64,000 nucleotides of DNA from Mycobacterium haemophilum DSM 44634 (GTDB lineage Bacteria; Actinomycetota; Actinomycetes; Mycobacteriales; Mycobacteriaceae): the NCBI RefSeq assembly GCF_000340435.2, contig NZ_CP011883.2:1782687-1846686 (forward strand), written 5' to 3'. The position numbers and the translations under genes were made by a program. The notes below the pieces were generated by a model. The model did not search any database and was not told where the DNA came from. It saw only the letters and a program-made list of their open reading frames with translations. Positions 15,601 to 23,976 of the stretch are shown piece by piece (the first letter of the stretch is position 1; the number at the start of each line of letters is the position of its first letter).

Positions 15601-18453
15601 ATGAATCGAGACAGTGGCCATCCGCGACGACTTCGTGTTTCCGCGCTAGCGGCAGTAGCCAACCCGTCATACACGCGCATCGACACGTGGAACGTGCTCG
15701 ACGACGCCTGCCGTCACCTGGCTGAGGTCGACCGCGCCGGGCTGGACACCGCCCACGACGTCGCGCGGGTCAAGCGCCTGCTCGACCGCATCGGCGCCTA
15801 CGAGCGGTACTGGCTGTATCCCGGCGCGGAGAATCTGGCGGCGTTCCGCGGCTATCTTGCCACCATGGCGACGGTTCGGCTTACCGAAGAGGTATCGCTG
15901 GCCGTGCGCCTGTTGAGCGAATATGGTGACCGCACAGCGCTTTTCGATACGTCAGCGCCGCTGGCCGACCAGGAGTTGGTGGCCCAAGCCAAGCAGCAGC
16001 AGTTCTACACCGTGTTGCTCGCCGACGATGCCCCGTCCACGGCTCCGGACTGTCTGGCGGAGAGCTTGCGGGAGCTGCGCAATCCATCCGATGATGTGCA
16101 GTTCGAGCTCCTTGTGGTGTCCAGCGTTGAGGACGCCATCACCGCGGTCGCGCTGAACGGCGAGATTCAGGCCGCGATCATCCGCCATGATTTGCCGCTG
16201 CGGTCCCGCGACCGGGTGCCGTTGATGAACACCTTGTTGGGGGCCAGCGACTCGGAAAGCTCGCTGGTCACCATGGACCGCCCGCATGACTGGGTTGAAT
16301 GCGGTGAGTGGATCAGGCAGCTGCGGCCCCATATCGACCTGTATCTGCTCACTGACGAGTCGATCGCGGCGGGCAGTGATGACGAGCCCGATGTCTACGA
16401 CCGGACGTTCTATCGGCTCAACGACGTCACCGACCTGAACAGCACCGTACTTGCGGGCTTGCGAAACCGGTTCGCCACACCGTTTTTCGACGCGTTGCGC
16501 GCCTACGCGGCGGCGCCGGTGGGTCAATTCCATGCTCTTCCGGTCGCCCGTGGCGCCAGCATCTTTAACTCGAGGTCGCTGCAGGACATGGGCGAGTTCT
16601 ACGGTCGGAACATCTTCATGGCCGAGACGTCGACCACCTCCGGTGGCCTGGATTCGTTGCTGGACCCGCACGGCAACATCAAGAAAGCGATGGACAAAGC
16701 CGCGGTTACCTGGCGCGCCAACCACACCTACTTCGTCACCAACGGAACCTCCACCGCCAACAAAATCGTCGTACAGTCGTTGACCCGGCCGGGTGACATC
16801 GTGCTGATCGACCGCAACTGCCACAAGTCGCACCACTATGGCCTGGTGCTGGCCGGCGCATACCCGATGTACCTGGATGCTTACCCGTTGCCGCAGTTCG
16901 CGATCTATGGCGCGGTATCGCTGCGCACGATCAAGAAGGCGCTGCTGGATCTCGAGGCGGCCGGACAACTGAACCGGGTCCGCATGTTGCTGCTCACCAA
17001 CTGCACCTTCGACGGCGTCGTCTATAACCCGCAGCGGGTGATGGAGGAGGTGCTGGCGATCAAGCCAGACATCTGCTTCCTGTGGGACGAGGCGTGGTAT
17101 GCGTTTGCTACCGCTGTGCCGTGGGCCCGGCAGCGGACCGCAATGGTGTCTGCCGAGCAACTCGAACAGCGGTTGTGGTCTGCCGAATACGCCGAGGAAT
17201 ACCGCAATTGGTGCGCATCGATGGACGGGATCCCCCGGTCGCAGTGGGTTGACCAGCGGCTGCTTCCCGACCCCGATCGCGCGCGGATTCGTGTGTACGC
17301 GACGCACTCCACCCACAAGTCGCTGTCGGCGCTTCGGCAGGCGTCGATGATCCATGTCCGCGATCAAGACTTCAACGCGCTGGCCCGGGATGCGTTCGGT
17401 GAGGCATTCTTGACGCACACCTCGACGTCGCCGAACCAACAACTTCTCGCGTCGCTGGACCTGGCGCGCCGCCAGGTCGACATCGAGGGATTTCAATTGG
17501 TCCGGCTGGTGTACGACATGGCGCTGGTCTTCCGTCACCGCGTCCGCAAAGACCGGCTGATCAGCAAATGGTTCCGTATCCTCGACGAGTCCGACCTAGT
17601 GCCCGACGAGTACCGGGCATCAGCGGTCAGCTCGTACCGTCAGGTTCGGCAGGGTGCGCTGGCGGAATGGAATGAGGCGTGGCGGTCCGACCAGTTCGTG
17701 CTGGATCCGACGAGGGTCACCTTGTTTGTCGGGAAGACCGGAATGAACGGATACGACTTCCGCGAGAAGATCCTGATGGAGCGATTCGGCATCCAGATCA
17801 ACAAGACATCCATCAACAGCGTGCTGCTGATCTTCACCATCGGTGTCACCTGGTCGAGCGTGCATTATCTGCTCGACGTGCTGCGCCGGGTGGCCAGCGA
17901 CTTTGACCGGATCCAGAAGGCGGCCAGCGGGGCCGACCTCGCGCTGCATCAGCGCCATGTTGAGGAGATCACCCAGGATCTGCCGCATCTTCCCGACTTC
18001 AGCGAGTTCGACGTCGCCTTCCGTCCCGAAGATGCCAGCTCGTTCGGTGACATGCGGTCCGCCTTCTACGCCGGGTATGAAGAGTCGGACCGCGAGTACG
18101 TACAGATCGGCACGGCCGGGCGTCAGCTTGCTGAGGGGAGGACCCTGGTGTCCACCACGTTCGTGGTGCCCTACCCGCCCGGTTTCCCGGTTCTGGTCCC
18201 TGGCCAGGTGGTGTCCAAGGAGATCATCTACTTCCTGGCCCAGCTCGACGTGAAGGAAATCCACGGATACAACCCCGACCTGGGATTGTCGGTGTTCACC
18301 GAGAATGCACTGGCTCGGATGACCGCCAGGCGCAACGCGGCGGCGGCTGCGGTGGGTTCTGCGTTCGCGGCCTTCGAGATCCCACCGGACCCGTCTGCGA
18401 TGAACGGGGCCGTGAACGGCGACAGAGTGCAGGCTATCGCCGAAGACGCCTGA
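15601..18453 (+). CDS. PLP-dependent Orn/Lys/Arg decarboxylase family protein (Rv2531c-like)
   Basis: This 950-residue fold-type I decarboxylase of the inducible Orn/Lys/Arg family removes CO2 from a basic amino acid, giving a diamine or agmatine; the substrate is not clear from sequence. Residues ~1-300 form the N-terminal wing and response-regulator-like region. The AAT-like core follows, with FVTNGTSTANKIVVQSL, the histidine stack in DRNCHKSHHYGL, WDEAWYAF, and the PLP lysine in ATHSTHKSLSALRQ (about residue 573). The C-terminal domain contains ISKEIIYFLAQLD-like VSKEIIYFLAQLD. AGAAGAGGTGACGAC before the ATG is a strong ribosome site. The neighbouring short arginine-rich frames suggest translational regulation. 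Confidence 0.9.
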   Translation: MNRDSGHPRRLRVSALAAVANPSYTRIDTWNVLDDACRHLAEVDRAGLDTAHDVARVKRLLDRIGAYERYWLYPGAENLAAFRGYLATMATVRLTEEVSLAVRLLSEYGDRTALFDTSAPLADQELVAQAKQQQFYTVLLADDAPSTAPDCLAESLRELRNPSDDVQFELLVVSSVEDAITAVALNGEIQAAIIRHDLPLRSRDRVPLMNTLLGASDSESSLVTMDRPHDWVECGEWIRQLRPHIDLYLLTDESIAAGSDDEPDVYDRTFYRLNDVTDLNSTVLAGLRNRFATPFFDALRAYAAAPVGQFHALPVARGASIFNSRSLQDMGEFYGRNIFMAETSTTSGGLDSLLDPHGNIKKAMDKAAVTWRANHTYFVTNGTSTANKIVVQSLTRPGDIVLIDRNCHKSHHYGLVLAGAYPMYLDAYPLPQFAIYGAVSLRTIKKALLDLEAAGQLNRVRMLLLTNCTFDGVVYNPQRVMEEVLAIKPDICFLWDEAWYAFATAVPWARQRTAMVSAEQLEQRLWSAEYAEEYRNWCASMDGIPRSQWVDQRLLPDPDRARIRVYATHSTHKSLSALRQASMIHVRDQDFNALARDAFGEAFLTHTSTSPNQQLLASLDLARRQVDIEGFQLVRLVYDMALVFRHRVRKDRLISKWFRILDESDLVPDEYRASAVSSYRQVRQGALAEWNEAWRSDQFVLDPTRVTLFVGKTGMNGYDFREKILMERFGIQINKTSINSVLLIFTIGVTWSSVHYLLDVLRRVASDFDRIQKAASGADLALHQRHVEEITQDLPHLPDFSEFDVAFRPEDASSFGDMRSAFYAGYEESDREYVQIGTAGRQLAEGRTLVSTTFVVPYPPGFPVLVPGQVVSKEIIYFLAQLDVKEIHGYNPDLGLSVFTENALARMTARRNAAAAAVGSAFAAFEIPPDPSAMNGAVNGDRVQAIAEDA

Positions 18454-18507
18454 CTCGGTCGCCTGTCTCAGAGCGAGGGCGGCAAGATCTGCGGGTACCG
18501 TGATGCT

Positions 18508-18642
18508 ATGCGCACCACATTGCAAATTGATGACGACGTTCTGGAAGGTGCGCGCAACATCGACGGGTTCAGACGGGCGTTCGGTCGGTGCGGTGACCCC
18601 GCTGCCCACGGGGCGCAGGGGATTACCCGCGGCGGGCGCTAG
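18508..18642 (+). pseudogene. vapB39-like antitoxin fragment
   Basis: ATG at 18508 begins MRTTLQIDDDVLEGARNI, which matches the N-terminal ribbon-helix-helix strand and helix of VapB39 (Rv2530A). That antitoxin gene lies in the same place, after Rv2531c, in H37Rv. After about 18 residues the similarity ends and the frame runs through unrelated sequence to a stop at 18640-18642. No VapC toxin gene follows. The site therefore holds the stump of a deleted toxin-antitoxin module. The end overlaps the 3' end of the convergent monooxygenase gene. Confidence 0.7.
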
Positions 18643-19873
18643 AACTCGACGCTGCGTAGTCGGGCAGCTCGATCGCGTCGGCCGTGGTGAACCATTTCCG
18701 CTCGGCGAACGGCCGGAATGGCCAGCGTTGCATGTATTTCATCACCAACGCGGTCATGGTGATGTCGGCAGCGGACTTCGGCAGGTAACCGTCGATGCCG
18801 TTCGGTAGCTTCTGGCATCTGTCCACGTAGGGCCGCATCACCGTCTGATAGCGGTCCAGGGCGGCCGCCAGCGGTTCCGCATTAATGCCCGTCCCGCTAC
18901 CGGCGGGGCCCAATTCACCGGCCAACACATACGCGCCGACCAAGGCCAGGCTGGTGCCCATGCCGCTCAGCGGTGACGCACAGTAGCCGGCGTCTCCGAC
19001 CAGCGTGACGCGTCCAGCCGACCAGACGTTCATGTGGACCTGGGTGAACGCGTCGAAGTAGAAGTCGTCGGCTGCATGTGCAGCGGCGACGAGTGCATCG
19101 GATTGCCAACCGGCACCGGCGAACCGGGCGGCCAGCAGATCACGCTGGGCGTCAAGGTCACTGCGGTCGTAGTGGATAGGATCGGAGCGAAACGCGAGCC
19201 CCGCCTTGGCGATCGCCGGGTCATGCGACGGCCGCATCGACACGTTAAGCCCACCGGGTGCCTGATACATCAGATACCAGCCGTCCAAGCCGACGGTGTC
19301 GGGAGCGGTGAACCAGGCGTTGTAGCCGCCCAGCGGCTTGACGAAACTTTCCTCGGGTCCAAAGGCTAACCGTCGCACCGCCGAGTGCGGCCCGTCGGCC
19401 CCGACCACCAGGTCGGCGCGCACCGCCGTGCCGTCGGATAACGTCACCACCACGTTCTCGGATGCGTCGTTTGCCGTCGCCAACCCCATGATGCGGGTGC
19501 CGAATCGGTACTCGACGTCGGCTGCGGTGGCCTGGTATAGCACGTCGGCCAGGTCGCCGCGAAGGATCTCAAGTTTGCTGACCATGCCGTTGCCGTGGAA
19601 TGCCTCGACCGGCATTTCGCTGCGGCGCCGCCCGTCGGCGGTTACCCAGGCGACGCCCCGCTGGTCGAGGCTGCGCTCGCGCATGCGGTCCATCAGCCCC
19701 ATCCGCTCGACGACCGCCCGCCCCGCGCCGCGCAAGTCGACAGTCTGGCCGCCCGGGCGGATGCCGTCGGCGATCTCCAGCACCACCACGCGGTGGCCGG
19801 CCCGGTTGAGCCAAAACGCAAGGGCAGGACCGGCGATGCCTGCGCCGCTGATCAGAACCGTCGGCTTCGACAT
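18623..19873 (-). CDS. FAD-dependent aromatic-ring-type monooxygenase (TetX/PHBH family)
   Basis: This 416-residue group A flavoprotein monooxygenase has an N-terminal Rossmann loop, VLISGAGIAGPALAFWLNRAG. The central DG motif is VVGADGPHSAVRRLAFG, and the second FAD-binding GD motif is VTLVGDAGYCASPLSGMG, with the family-typical SPLSGxG. Such enzymes hydroxylate small aromatics, polyketides or antibiotics with NAD(P)H and O2. The substrate is unknown, and there is no companion pathway gene nearby. It may have been acquired with the accessory block. Confidence 0.88.
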   Translation of the reverse strand: MSKPTVLISGAGIAGPALAFWLNRAGHRVVVLEIADGIRPGGQTVDLRGAGRAVVERMGLMDRMRERSLDQRGVAWVTADGRRRSEMPVEAFHGNGMVSKLEILRGDLADVLYQATAADVEYRFGTRIMGLATANDASENVVVTLSDGTAVRADLVVGADGPHSAVRRLAFGPEESFVKPLGGYNAWFTAPDTVGLDGWYLMYQAPGGLNVSMRPSHDPAIAKAGLAFRSDPIHYDRSDLDAQRDLLAARFAGAGWQSDALVAAAHAADDFYFDAFTQVHMNVWSAGRVTLVGDAGYCASPLSGMGTSLALVGAYVLAGELGPAGSGTGINAEPLAAALDRYQTVMRPYVDRCQKLPNGIDGYLPKSAADITMTALVMKYMQRWPFRPFAERKWFTTADAIELPDYAASSSSARRG

Positions 19874-19936
19874 GGGGCTCAGCTTATGGCACGGCCGCTG
19901 CTTGTTCAGAAATGCTTCGCGATAACGAGTATTCGT

Positions 19937-20205
19937 TCACTGGGGCCAGTATTCGTTCATCGGGTAGGCGAATCGGTCATTGTTGGTGAGCCGGGGCAGT
20001 TGGAGAGCGTCTTCGATGGTGCGCGCCAGGCTGTGATGATTGTTGTATTCGACGGCAGCGAAGTGGCCTTGACGCATCCCGGAATAGTCCTCGTCCCACG
20101 TGATGAAAATGGCAGAGCGCTGCGTCTGGAATGCGGGAGAGTTCACGATCTTGGGCACCATGTCCGCGAGGAACTTGTCGCCAGAGGCGACGTAGGCATT
20201 CCATC
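19937..20205 (-). pseudogene. C-terminal fragment of a phosphoesterase (phospholipase C/acid phosphatase-like)
   Basis: Read on the minus strand, NAYVASGDKFLADMVPKIV, SAIFITWDEDYSG, and NNHHSLARTIEDALQLPRL match the C-terminal third of PF04185 phosphoesterases, including the conserved W-DE and NHYSLLRTIED segments. The N-terminal catalytic part is missing and the frame is broken just upstream of 20205. It is a remnant with no intact start. The following ~230 bases up to the Esx pair contain no gene. Confidence 0.65.
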
Positions 20206-20366
20206 AACGGCATGCTCGGTTCCATTGACTACGAACACATCTGCGCGTAGCCGAAGAACGTGATACCTCCACACCTAGCCCGACCATGGGCGAGTGGCCG
20301 CCTCTGCTGGCGTAAAGGTCGTTACCGCGATCGTGCCGCTGCGCGGTGCTCGGCTCATCTTAGGAT

Positions 20367-20407
20367 CAATCCCCGACAACCAACGTCTTGGTGATTCCCG
20401 GGGATTG
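20367..20407 (-). terminator. Nested inverted repeat downstream of the Esx pair
   Basis: CAATCCCCG at 20367-20375 pairs perfectly with CGGGGATTG at 20399-20407. Inside the loop ACCAA and TTGGT form a second short stem. It lies 30 bases beyond the stop of the EsxN-like gene. There is no long U-run on the minus strand, as is usual for mycobacterial terminators. A terminator or 3' stability structure for the Esx transcript is the simplest reading. Confidence 0.5.
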
Positions 20408-20436
20408 TCACTTCACCTAACTGGCCGGTGTGGGGG

Positions 20437-20724
20437 TTAGGCCCATGCGGAACCGACGGAGCGGTCGGTGTCGGCCATGTTGTTACCGGCGGCTTGCACT
20501 TTTTGGCCGTGGGCGTTGGCCTGCTCATAGATCATCTGGAAGTTGCGGCCCAAATCTGTGATGAACTGCTCGCATGCCGCCGAGCCCTGGCCGCCCCAAA
20601 AGTCAGCGGCGTCGCGCACACTGGCCAGGATGGCCTGGTGGGTGGCTTCCAACGACGCGGCTTGCGCGCGGATGGTGGCGCCGTGGGCGTCGATATCCCC
20701 GAACTGGTAGTTAATGCTGGACAT
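20437..20724 (-). CDS. EsxN/EsxI-like WXG100 protein
   Basis: This 95-residue ESAT-6-like protein belongs to the Mtb9.9/EsxI-L-N-O-V group. NYQFGDIDAHGATIRAQAAS is the N-terminal helix, FWGGQGSAACEQFI carries the WxG turn (W43), and IYEQANAHGQKVQAAGNNMA is the second helix, ending near VGSAWA. Such proteins are exported as heterodimers by ESX-5-type secretion systems. TTGAGGAGC upstream of the ATG is a clear ribosome site. It is downstream of, and probably co-transcribed with, the EsxM-like partner (67 bases apart). Confidence 0.95.
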   Translation of the reverse strand: MSSINYQFGDIDAHGATIRAQAASLEATHQAILASVRDAADFWGGQGSAACEQFITDLGRNFQMIYEQANAHGQKVQAAGNNMADTDRSVGSAWA

Positions 20725-20791
20725 GAGTTTTTGTGCTCCTCAATTGAGAAAGTGAATGAGAAAAGGTCGTGGACAGCAGTAGTTTTCGAGG

Positions 20792-21091
20792 CTAGCTGCT
20801 TTGCAGGATCTGCTGGGAGGCCTGCTCTTGCTGCTCGTAGCGGGTGGCGGCGGCACCTAGCTGGTCACGCACCTCGTGCAGCATGTTCACGATGTTGCGA
20901 AACGCCTGATTCATCTGCCCCATGGTGTCAAAGGACGTCGCCTGCGCGGCCCCGCTCCAGCCCGCACCCGCGATGTTCAGCGTCGAGGCCCACATCTTGT
21001 GCGACTCGTCCTCCACCGTCTGGCCGTGCATCTCAAAACGGCGCGCCATATCCCGCATCGCGTGCGGATCGGTCATAAAACGTGCGGTCAT
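20792..21091 (-). CDS. EsxM/EsxJ-like WXG100 protein (QILSS family)
   Basis: This 99-residue partner subunit begins MTARFMTDPHAMRDMARRFE. WXG sits in GAGWSGAAQATS (W45), MNQAFRNIVNMLHEVRDQL is the second helix, and YEQQEQASQQILQSS supplies the YxxxE export signal and the QILSS-type end, here QILQSS. It corresponds to EsxM/J/K/P/W. TAAGGAGAT 7 bases ahead of the ATG is a strong ribosome site. It heads a two-gene Esx unit. Confidence 0.95.
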   Translation of the reverse strand: MTARFMTDPHAMRDMARRFEMHGQTVEDESHKMWASTLNIAGAGWSGAAQATSFDTMGQMNQAFRNIVNMLHEVRDQLGAAATRYEQQEQASQQILQSS

Positions 21092-21300
21092 ACTTTTTAT
21101 CTCCTTACAGTTAATTTCGTTACGTTATGGGTGACACAGTCCAAAGCCGCAGTGGTTATCCGCCGGCCAGGTGGCGGGCCATCATGAACAGAAGCTACGG
21201 CGGCCCACTACCGGGCCAGAGTCCGATACCTCTGGGTAGGGTGATCCCACCACCGACCGCCCATCCATCTACGACACCAATTTTCAAATGCCGCCAGCGG

Positions 21301-21903
21301 TCAGGAGAATTTCTCTTCGTCGAAGGTGGCGCTGCTGATGGGATGATAGCCGCTGGACCTGGAAGAGCTGCCGTGGACCGCTTGCGGCGCCGGTGTAATT
21401 CCTGCTTCTTCAACCTGCCTCGTAATCTCGAAGGCAGCAAACTGATACTGATTCATCGCTTCCGCATTCTGGGCCCACATCTTTTGGTATTCGTCATCCA
21501 GCTCCATGATTTTGGTGGTGAATTGCCCCAAAAGGTTGGTTGTCTTCATAGTTAAGGTAGCCGCGCGGTTTGCCACTATCGTAGATGTCGGCACCATCGC
21601 CTTGACCGCCCTGTCGTAGGCCTGCGCCGCTAGACCGAGATACACGGCGGTCGCACTGGCCGTTCCGGCGTGTCCATTTAGCCAGGAAGTGTACTGATTT
21701 GCCGCGTCTATAAAATGGCGCGCTGCCGGACCTTTAAACGAGTCTTGCGTCGCGCTAACTTGATCTTTCCACCGTTTCATCTGAGAATACAACTCTACCG
21801 TCAGATCTCCCCATGCTTTTACAGCGGTCCGTATCGGCATAGAACCCGGACCCTGGATATTGCTAACGTTGACCTCGGGTGGTAATGCGTTGAAATTTGG
21901 CAC
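21301..21903 (-). CDS. Short PPE-domain-only protein, copy 1 (tandem pair)
   Basis: The 200-residue protein is essentially one PPE domain with no long C-terminal region. It starts MPNFNALPPEVNVSN with the PPE triplet at residues 8-10, a few residues later than usual. AWGDLTVEL, VANRAATLTMKTTNLLGQFT and ELDDEYQKMWAQNAEAMNQY match the later PPE helices. The usual WxG turn is replaced by SFKG (F56). No PE gene precedes it; instead a 30-residue EspC-like fragment does. Base composition is lower in GC than the neighbours. It is a diverged copy of the next gene, offset by 772 bases. Confidence 0.75.
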   Translation of the reverse strand: MPNFNALPPEVNVSNIQGPGSMPIRTAVKAWGDLTVELYSQMKRWKDQVSATQDSFKGPAARHFIDAANQYTSWLNGHAGTASATAVYLGLAAQAYDRAVKAMVPTSTIVANRAATLTMKTTNLLGQFTTKIMELDDEYQKMWAQNAEAMNQYQFAAFEITRQVEEAGITPAPQAVHGSSSRSSGYHPISSATFDEEKFS

Positions 21904-21978
21904 CTCGGTTACTTTCTCTTCAACTCTACAATCAACATATCGCCGGTAGATCTATTCGCCGGTAGCAAACCTGAGTCG

Positions 21979-22080
21979 CTAAGCTGTAACACGATCCTCG
22001 TCAGTGTGCGTGTAAGCAGATGCGGGAGCACCCTGAAACGCTTTCCTTGCCACAGCGCCGGCACCAATCCAACAAGAGGA
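21979..22080 (-). pseudogene. EspC/DUF2580-like C-terminal fragment, copy 1
   Basis: On the minus strand a frame reads GAGAVARKAFQGAPASAY followed by THTDEDRVTA and a stop at 21979-21981. The AY-THTDE string is a YxxxD/E-type T7SS export signal in the setting seen at the end of DUF2580 (EspC/EspF-like) substrates. The start and most of the body are gone, because the tandem duplication joint with the upstream PPE-like gene lies at about 22090. An alternative frame of 61 residues covers the same DNA and shows no similarity I recognise. Confidence 0.35.
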
Positions 22081-22090
22081 TTTAGATTTA

Positions 22091-22675
22091 TCATCCGTCT
22101 TCTTCGGTGGTGGTTTGAGAGCTGCCGAAGGGCCTGTAAAAGCCGTGGACTACCAGCGGCGCCGGTGTAATTGCTGTTTCTTCAGCCCGCTTCATAATAT
22201 CGAAGGTAACAAACTGATACTCATTCATCGCTTCTGCATTCCGTGCCCACATCTTTTCGTATTTGCGGTCCAACTCCGCGATTTTGGTGGTGAATTGCCC
22301 CAAAAAATTGGTTGTTTTCAGAGTTAAGGCAGTCGCGCGGTTCGCCACTATCGCAGTATGCGGCGTCATCAAGCGGACCGCCGTGTCGTAGGCCTGCGCC
22401 GCTTCACCGAGATGCAAGGCGGTACAATTGGCCGTGTAGGCGTGGTTATACAGCCAGGCGTGGTATTGCTTTGCCGCTTGTAAAAAATAGCCCGCTGCCG
22501 GACCTTTAAACGAGTCTTGCGTCGCGCTAACTTGAGTTCCCCACCCGTCCGCCGCAGAAGCCAACTCTTTCGCCAGACTTTCCCATGCTGTTTGAGCGGT
22601 CCGTATCGGCTTAGAACCCGGACCCTGGATATTGCTAACGTTGACCTCGGGTGGTAATGCGTTGAAATTTGGCAC
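22091..22675 (-). CDS. Short PPE-domain-only protein, copy 2 (tandem pair)
   Basis: This 194-residue PPE-like protein is paralogous to the preceding copy. It begins MPNFNALPPEVNVSNIQGPG, keeps AWESLAKELASAADGWGTQV, the SFKGPAAGYF turn without Trp, and NFLGQFTTKIAELDRKYEKM followed by WARNAEAMNEYQ. The two copies agree almost completely over the first ~21 residues and the 5' flank, but diverge inside. PPE proteins normally pair with PE partners and bind the EspG chaperone; here the partner seems replaced by an EspC-like peptide. Function is unknown. Confidence 0.75.
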   Translation of the reverse strand: MPNFNALPPEVNVSNIQGPGSKPIRTAQTAWESLAKELASAADGWGTQVSATQDSFKGPAAGYFLQAAKQYHAWLYNHAYTANCTALHLGEAAQAYDTAVRLMTPHTAIVANRATALTLKTTNFLGQFTTKIAELDRKYEKMWARNAEAMNEYQFVTFDIMKRAEETAITPAPLVVHGFYRPFGSSQTTTEEDG

Positions 22676-22750
22676 CTCGGTTACTTTCTCTTCAACTCTA
22701 CAATCAACATATCGCCGGTAGATCTATTCGCCGGTAGCAAACCTGAGTCG

Positions 22751-22858
22751 CTAAGCTGTGACACGATCCTCGTCGTTATCCTGGTCAGTGTGCGCATAAG
22801 CAGATGCGGTAGCCGCCTGAAACGCCTTCCTCGCCACGGCGCCGGCACCATCGATCAT
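22751..22858 (-). pseudogene. EspC/DUF2580-like fragment, copy 2
   Basis: ATG at 22858 (minus) opens 35 codons: MIDGAGAVARKAFQAATASA then YAHTDQDNDEDRVTA. It carries a YxxxD motif (YAHTD) in an acidic C-terminus, as in ESX-secreted EspC-like proteins. The stop lies 76 bases before the start of the second short PPE gene. It may be the tail of a truncated PE- or EspC-type partner, or a genuine mini-protein. Compared with copy 1 it has four extra codons (QDND). Confidence 0.35.
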
Positions 22859-22859
22859 C

Positions 22860-23430
22860 GGTGATCCGGTGCGCCAGCACCGCCCGATCTGAGTCCAGAC
22901 GTTTGCCCGGTCACCTCAAGCTCGAGTTCATCGAGCCGGCAGAAAGTGGTCAAGTCAGCGCAACCGAAACCCGCACCACCGGTACACCCGCATCTGCGGA
23001 GAGCCCGAAAACGACACAACGCCAAACCTTCCTCATTATTGAATATAAGCGGCGTTTGATCAAATTGGCTGTGCAGCGTCATCAAGCCCCGTTTGGCACG
23101 CGGCTTGTCTGCACGTTATTGGCGGGTCGCGCCTCGGTTAGTTCCTCGGTCCAGCGTTAGACCTGCTTGCCTGCAGGTGAATGCTTCACCTCGTCGACCA
23201 GCAAAAGACTGTACGGCACTTGGTATTCCGCGATCTCGCAGTGCACGAAATATTGTCCAGCTGGCGCAGCGACGGCCGGCGTTAGTCAAACGCAGCGTCA
23301 CTGATGTCGGCAGCGGGATCGGCGATAGTCAAGGCCACGGTGACAAAACTAGAACCTGTTTCAGTTCACCGCAAGGTTATTCCGGTCACAATCACAACGT
23401 GTCACCATCGACGTCTCGACCGCCAGCTGA
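22860..23430. other. 570-base stretch without a recognised gene
   Basis: Several short frames exist on both strands, none with coding character or a family I recognise. One minus-strand stretch near 23285-23350 reads FVTVALTIADPAADISDAAF before a stop and looks like a protein C-terminus, so a gene remnant is possible. The base composition rises from the AT-richer PPE-like island back towards the chromosomal average. Confidence 0.5.
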
Positions 23431-23431
23431 G

Positions 23432-23971
23432 TCAGCGCAAGATTTTTGCGTAAAGCAAGCTGTCGCGCGGTTCAGGGCCCATGGACGGGTAGACGGCGTG
23501 GCGGACGAGCCGGCCCTCCAACGCGAAGCCGGCTCGTTCCATCAGTTGCGCCGAGCGTGTGTTGTCGACACTGCAGGTGGCCCAGACCCGGTACACGTCT
23601 GGGTCGGTGTTCAGCGCGGTGAGCAATAGGGTGAGCGCCTCCGACATCAAGCCTTTGCCCCACCACCGCCGACCGAGGCAGTACCCAACTTCGACGGAGT
23701 GCTGCACCGGGCGTCGGCAGCTGGTCAGCCCGATGACATCGCCGCTGTTTCGCAGCGTGATGGCCCAGGTCCGCTCGTTGTCGCTGACATTGGTGCGCTC
23801 GGCGATGACCCGTCGCGTTGCCGCGACGTCTGGGTGTGGCGTCCACAGCAGGTATCGCGTGACCTCGGGATCGCGGGCGACCCGTTGGAAAATCGGGCCG
23901 GCGTCGTCGAGCTCGGGTAGGCGCAGCAGCAGTCGGGGCCCGGTAATCCGGTCAGGGGGGTAATTGACCAT
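23432..23971 (-). CDS. GNAT N-acetyltransferase (RimJ/RimL type)
   Basis: This 179-residue acetyltransferase of the RimJ/RimL branch opens ITGPRLLLRLPELDDAGPIF. The fold continues through RTWAITLRNSGDVIGLTSCR, the acetyl-CoA loop VEVGYCLGRRWWGKGLMSEA and NTRSAQLMERAGFALEGRLV. Members acetylate ribosomal protein N-termini, aminoglycosides or small metabolites; the substrate is unknown. It follows the serine hydrolase gene on the same strand with a 5-base gap, so the two may be co-transcribed. Confidence 0.9.
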   Translation of the reverse strand: MVNYPPDRITGPRLLLRLPELDDAGPIFQRVARDPEVTRYLLWTPHPDVAATRRVIAERTNVSDNERTWAITLRNSGDVIGLTSCRRPVQHSVEVGYCLGRRWWGKGLMSEALTLLLTALNTDPDVYRVWATCSVDNTRSAQLMERAGFALEGRLVRHAVYPSMGPEPRDSLLYAKILR

Positions 23972-23976
23972 CTCCG

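Larger units (their letters stand above)
21826..22850 (-). repeat. Tandem duplication of the short-PPE unit (period 772 bp)
   Basis: The segment around 21826-22000 is nearly identical to 22598-22772. It holds the first ~26 codons of each PPE-like gene and the upstream stretch with ATCAACATATCGCCGGTAGA and the EspC-like tail. Beyond it the copies differ by substitutions and small indels. The core of each gene shows more divergence than its 5' flank. This indicates an old tandem duplication with later homogenisation of the 5' part, or selection on the leader. Confidence 0.85.

Noticed and set aside
15952..17538. A 528-codon minus-strand frame opposite the decarboxylase
   Set aside because: It is the mirror of a clear PLP decarboxylase, with Arg/Gln/His-rich antisense composition and no recognised domain.
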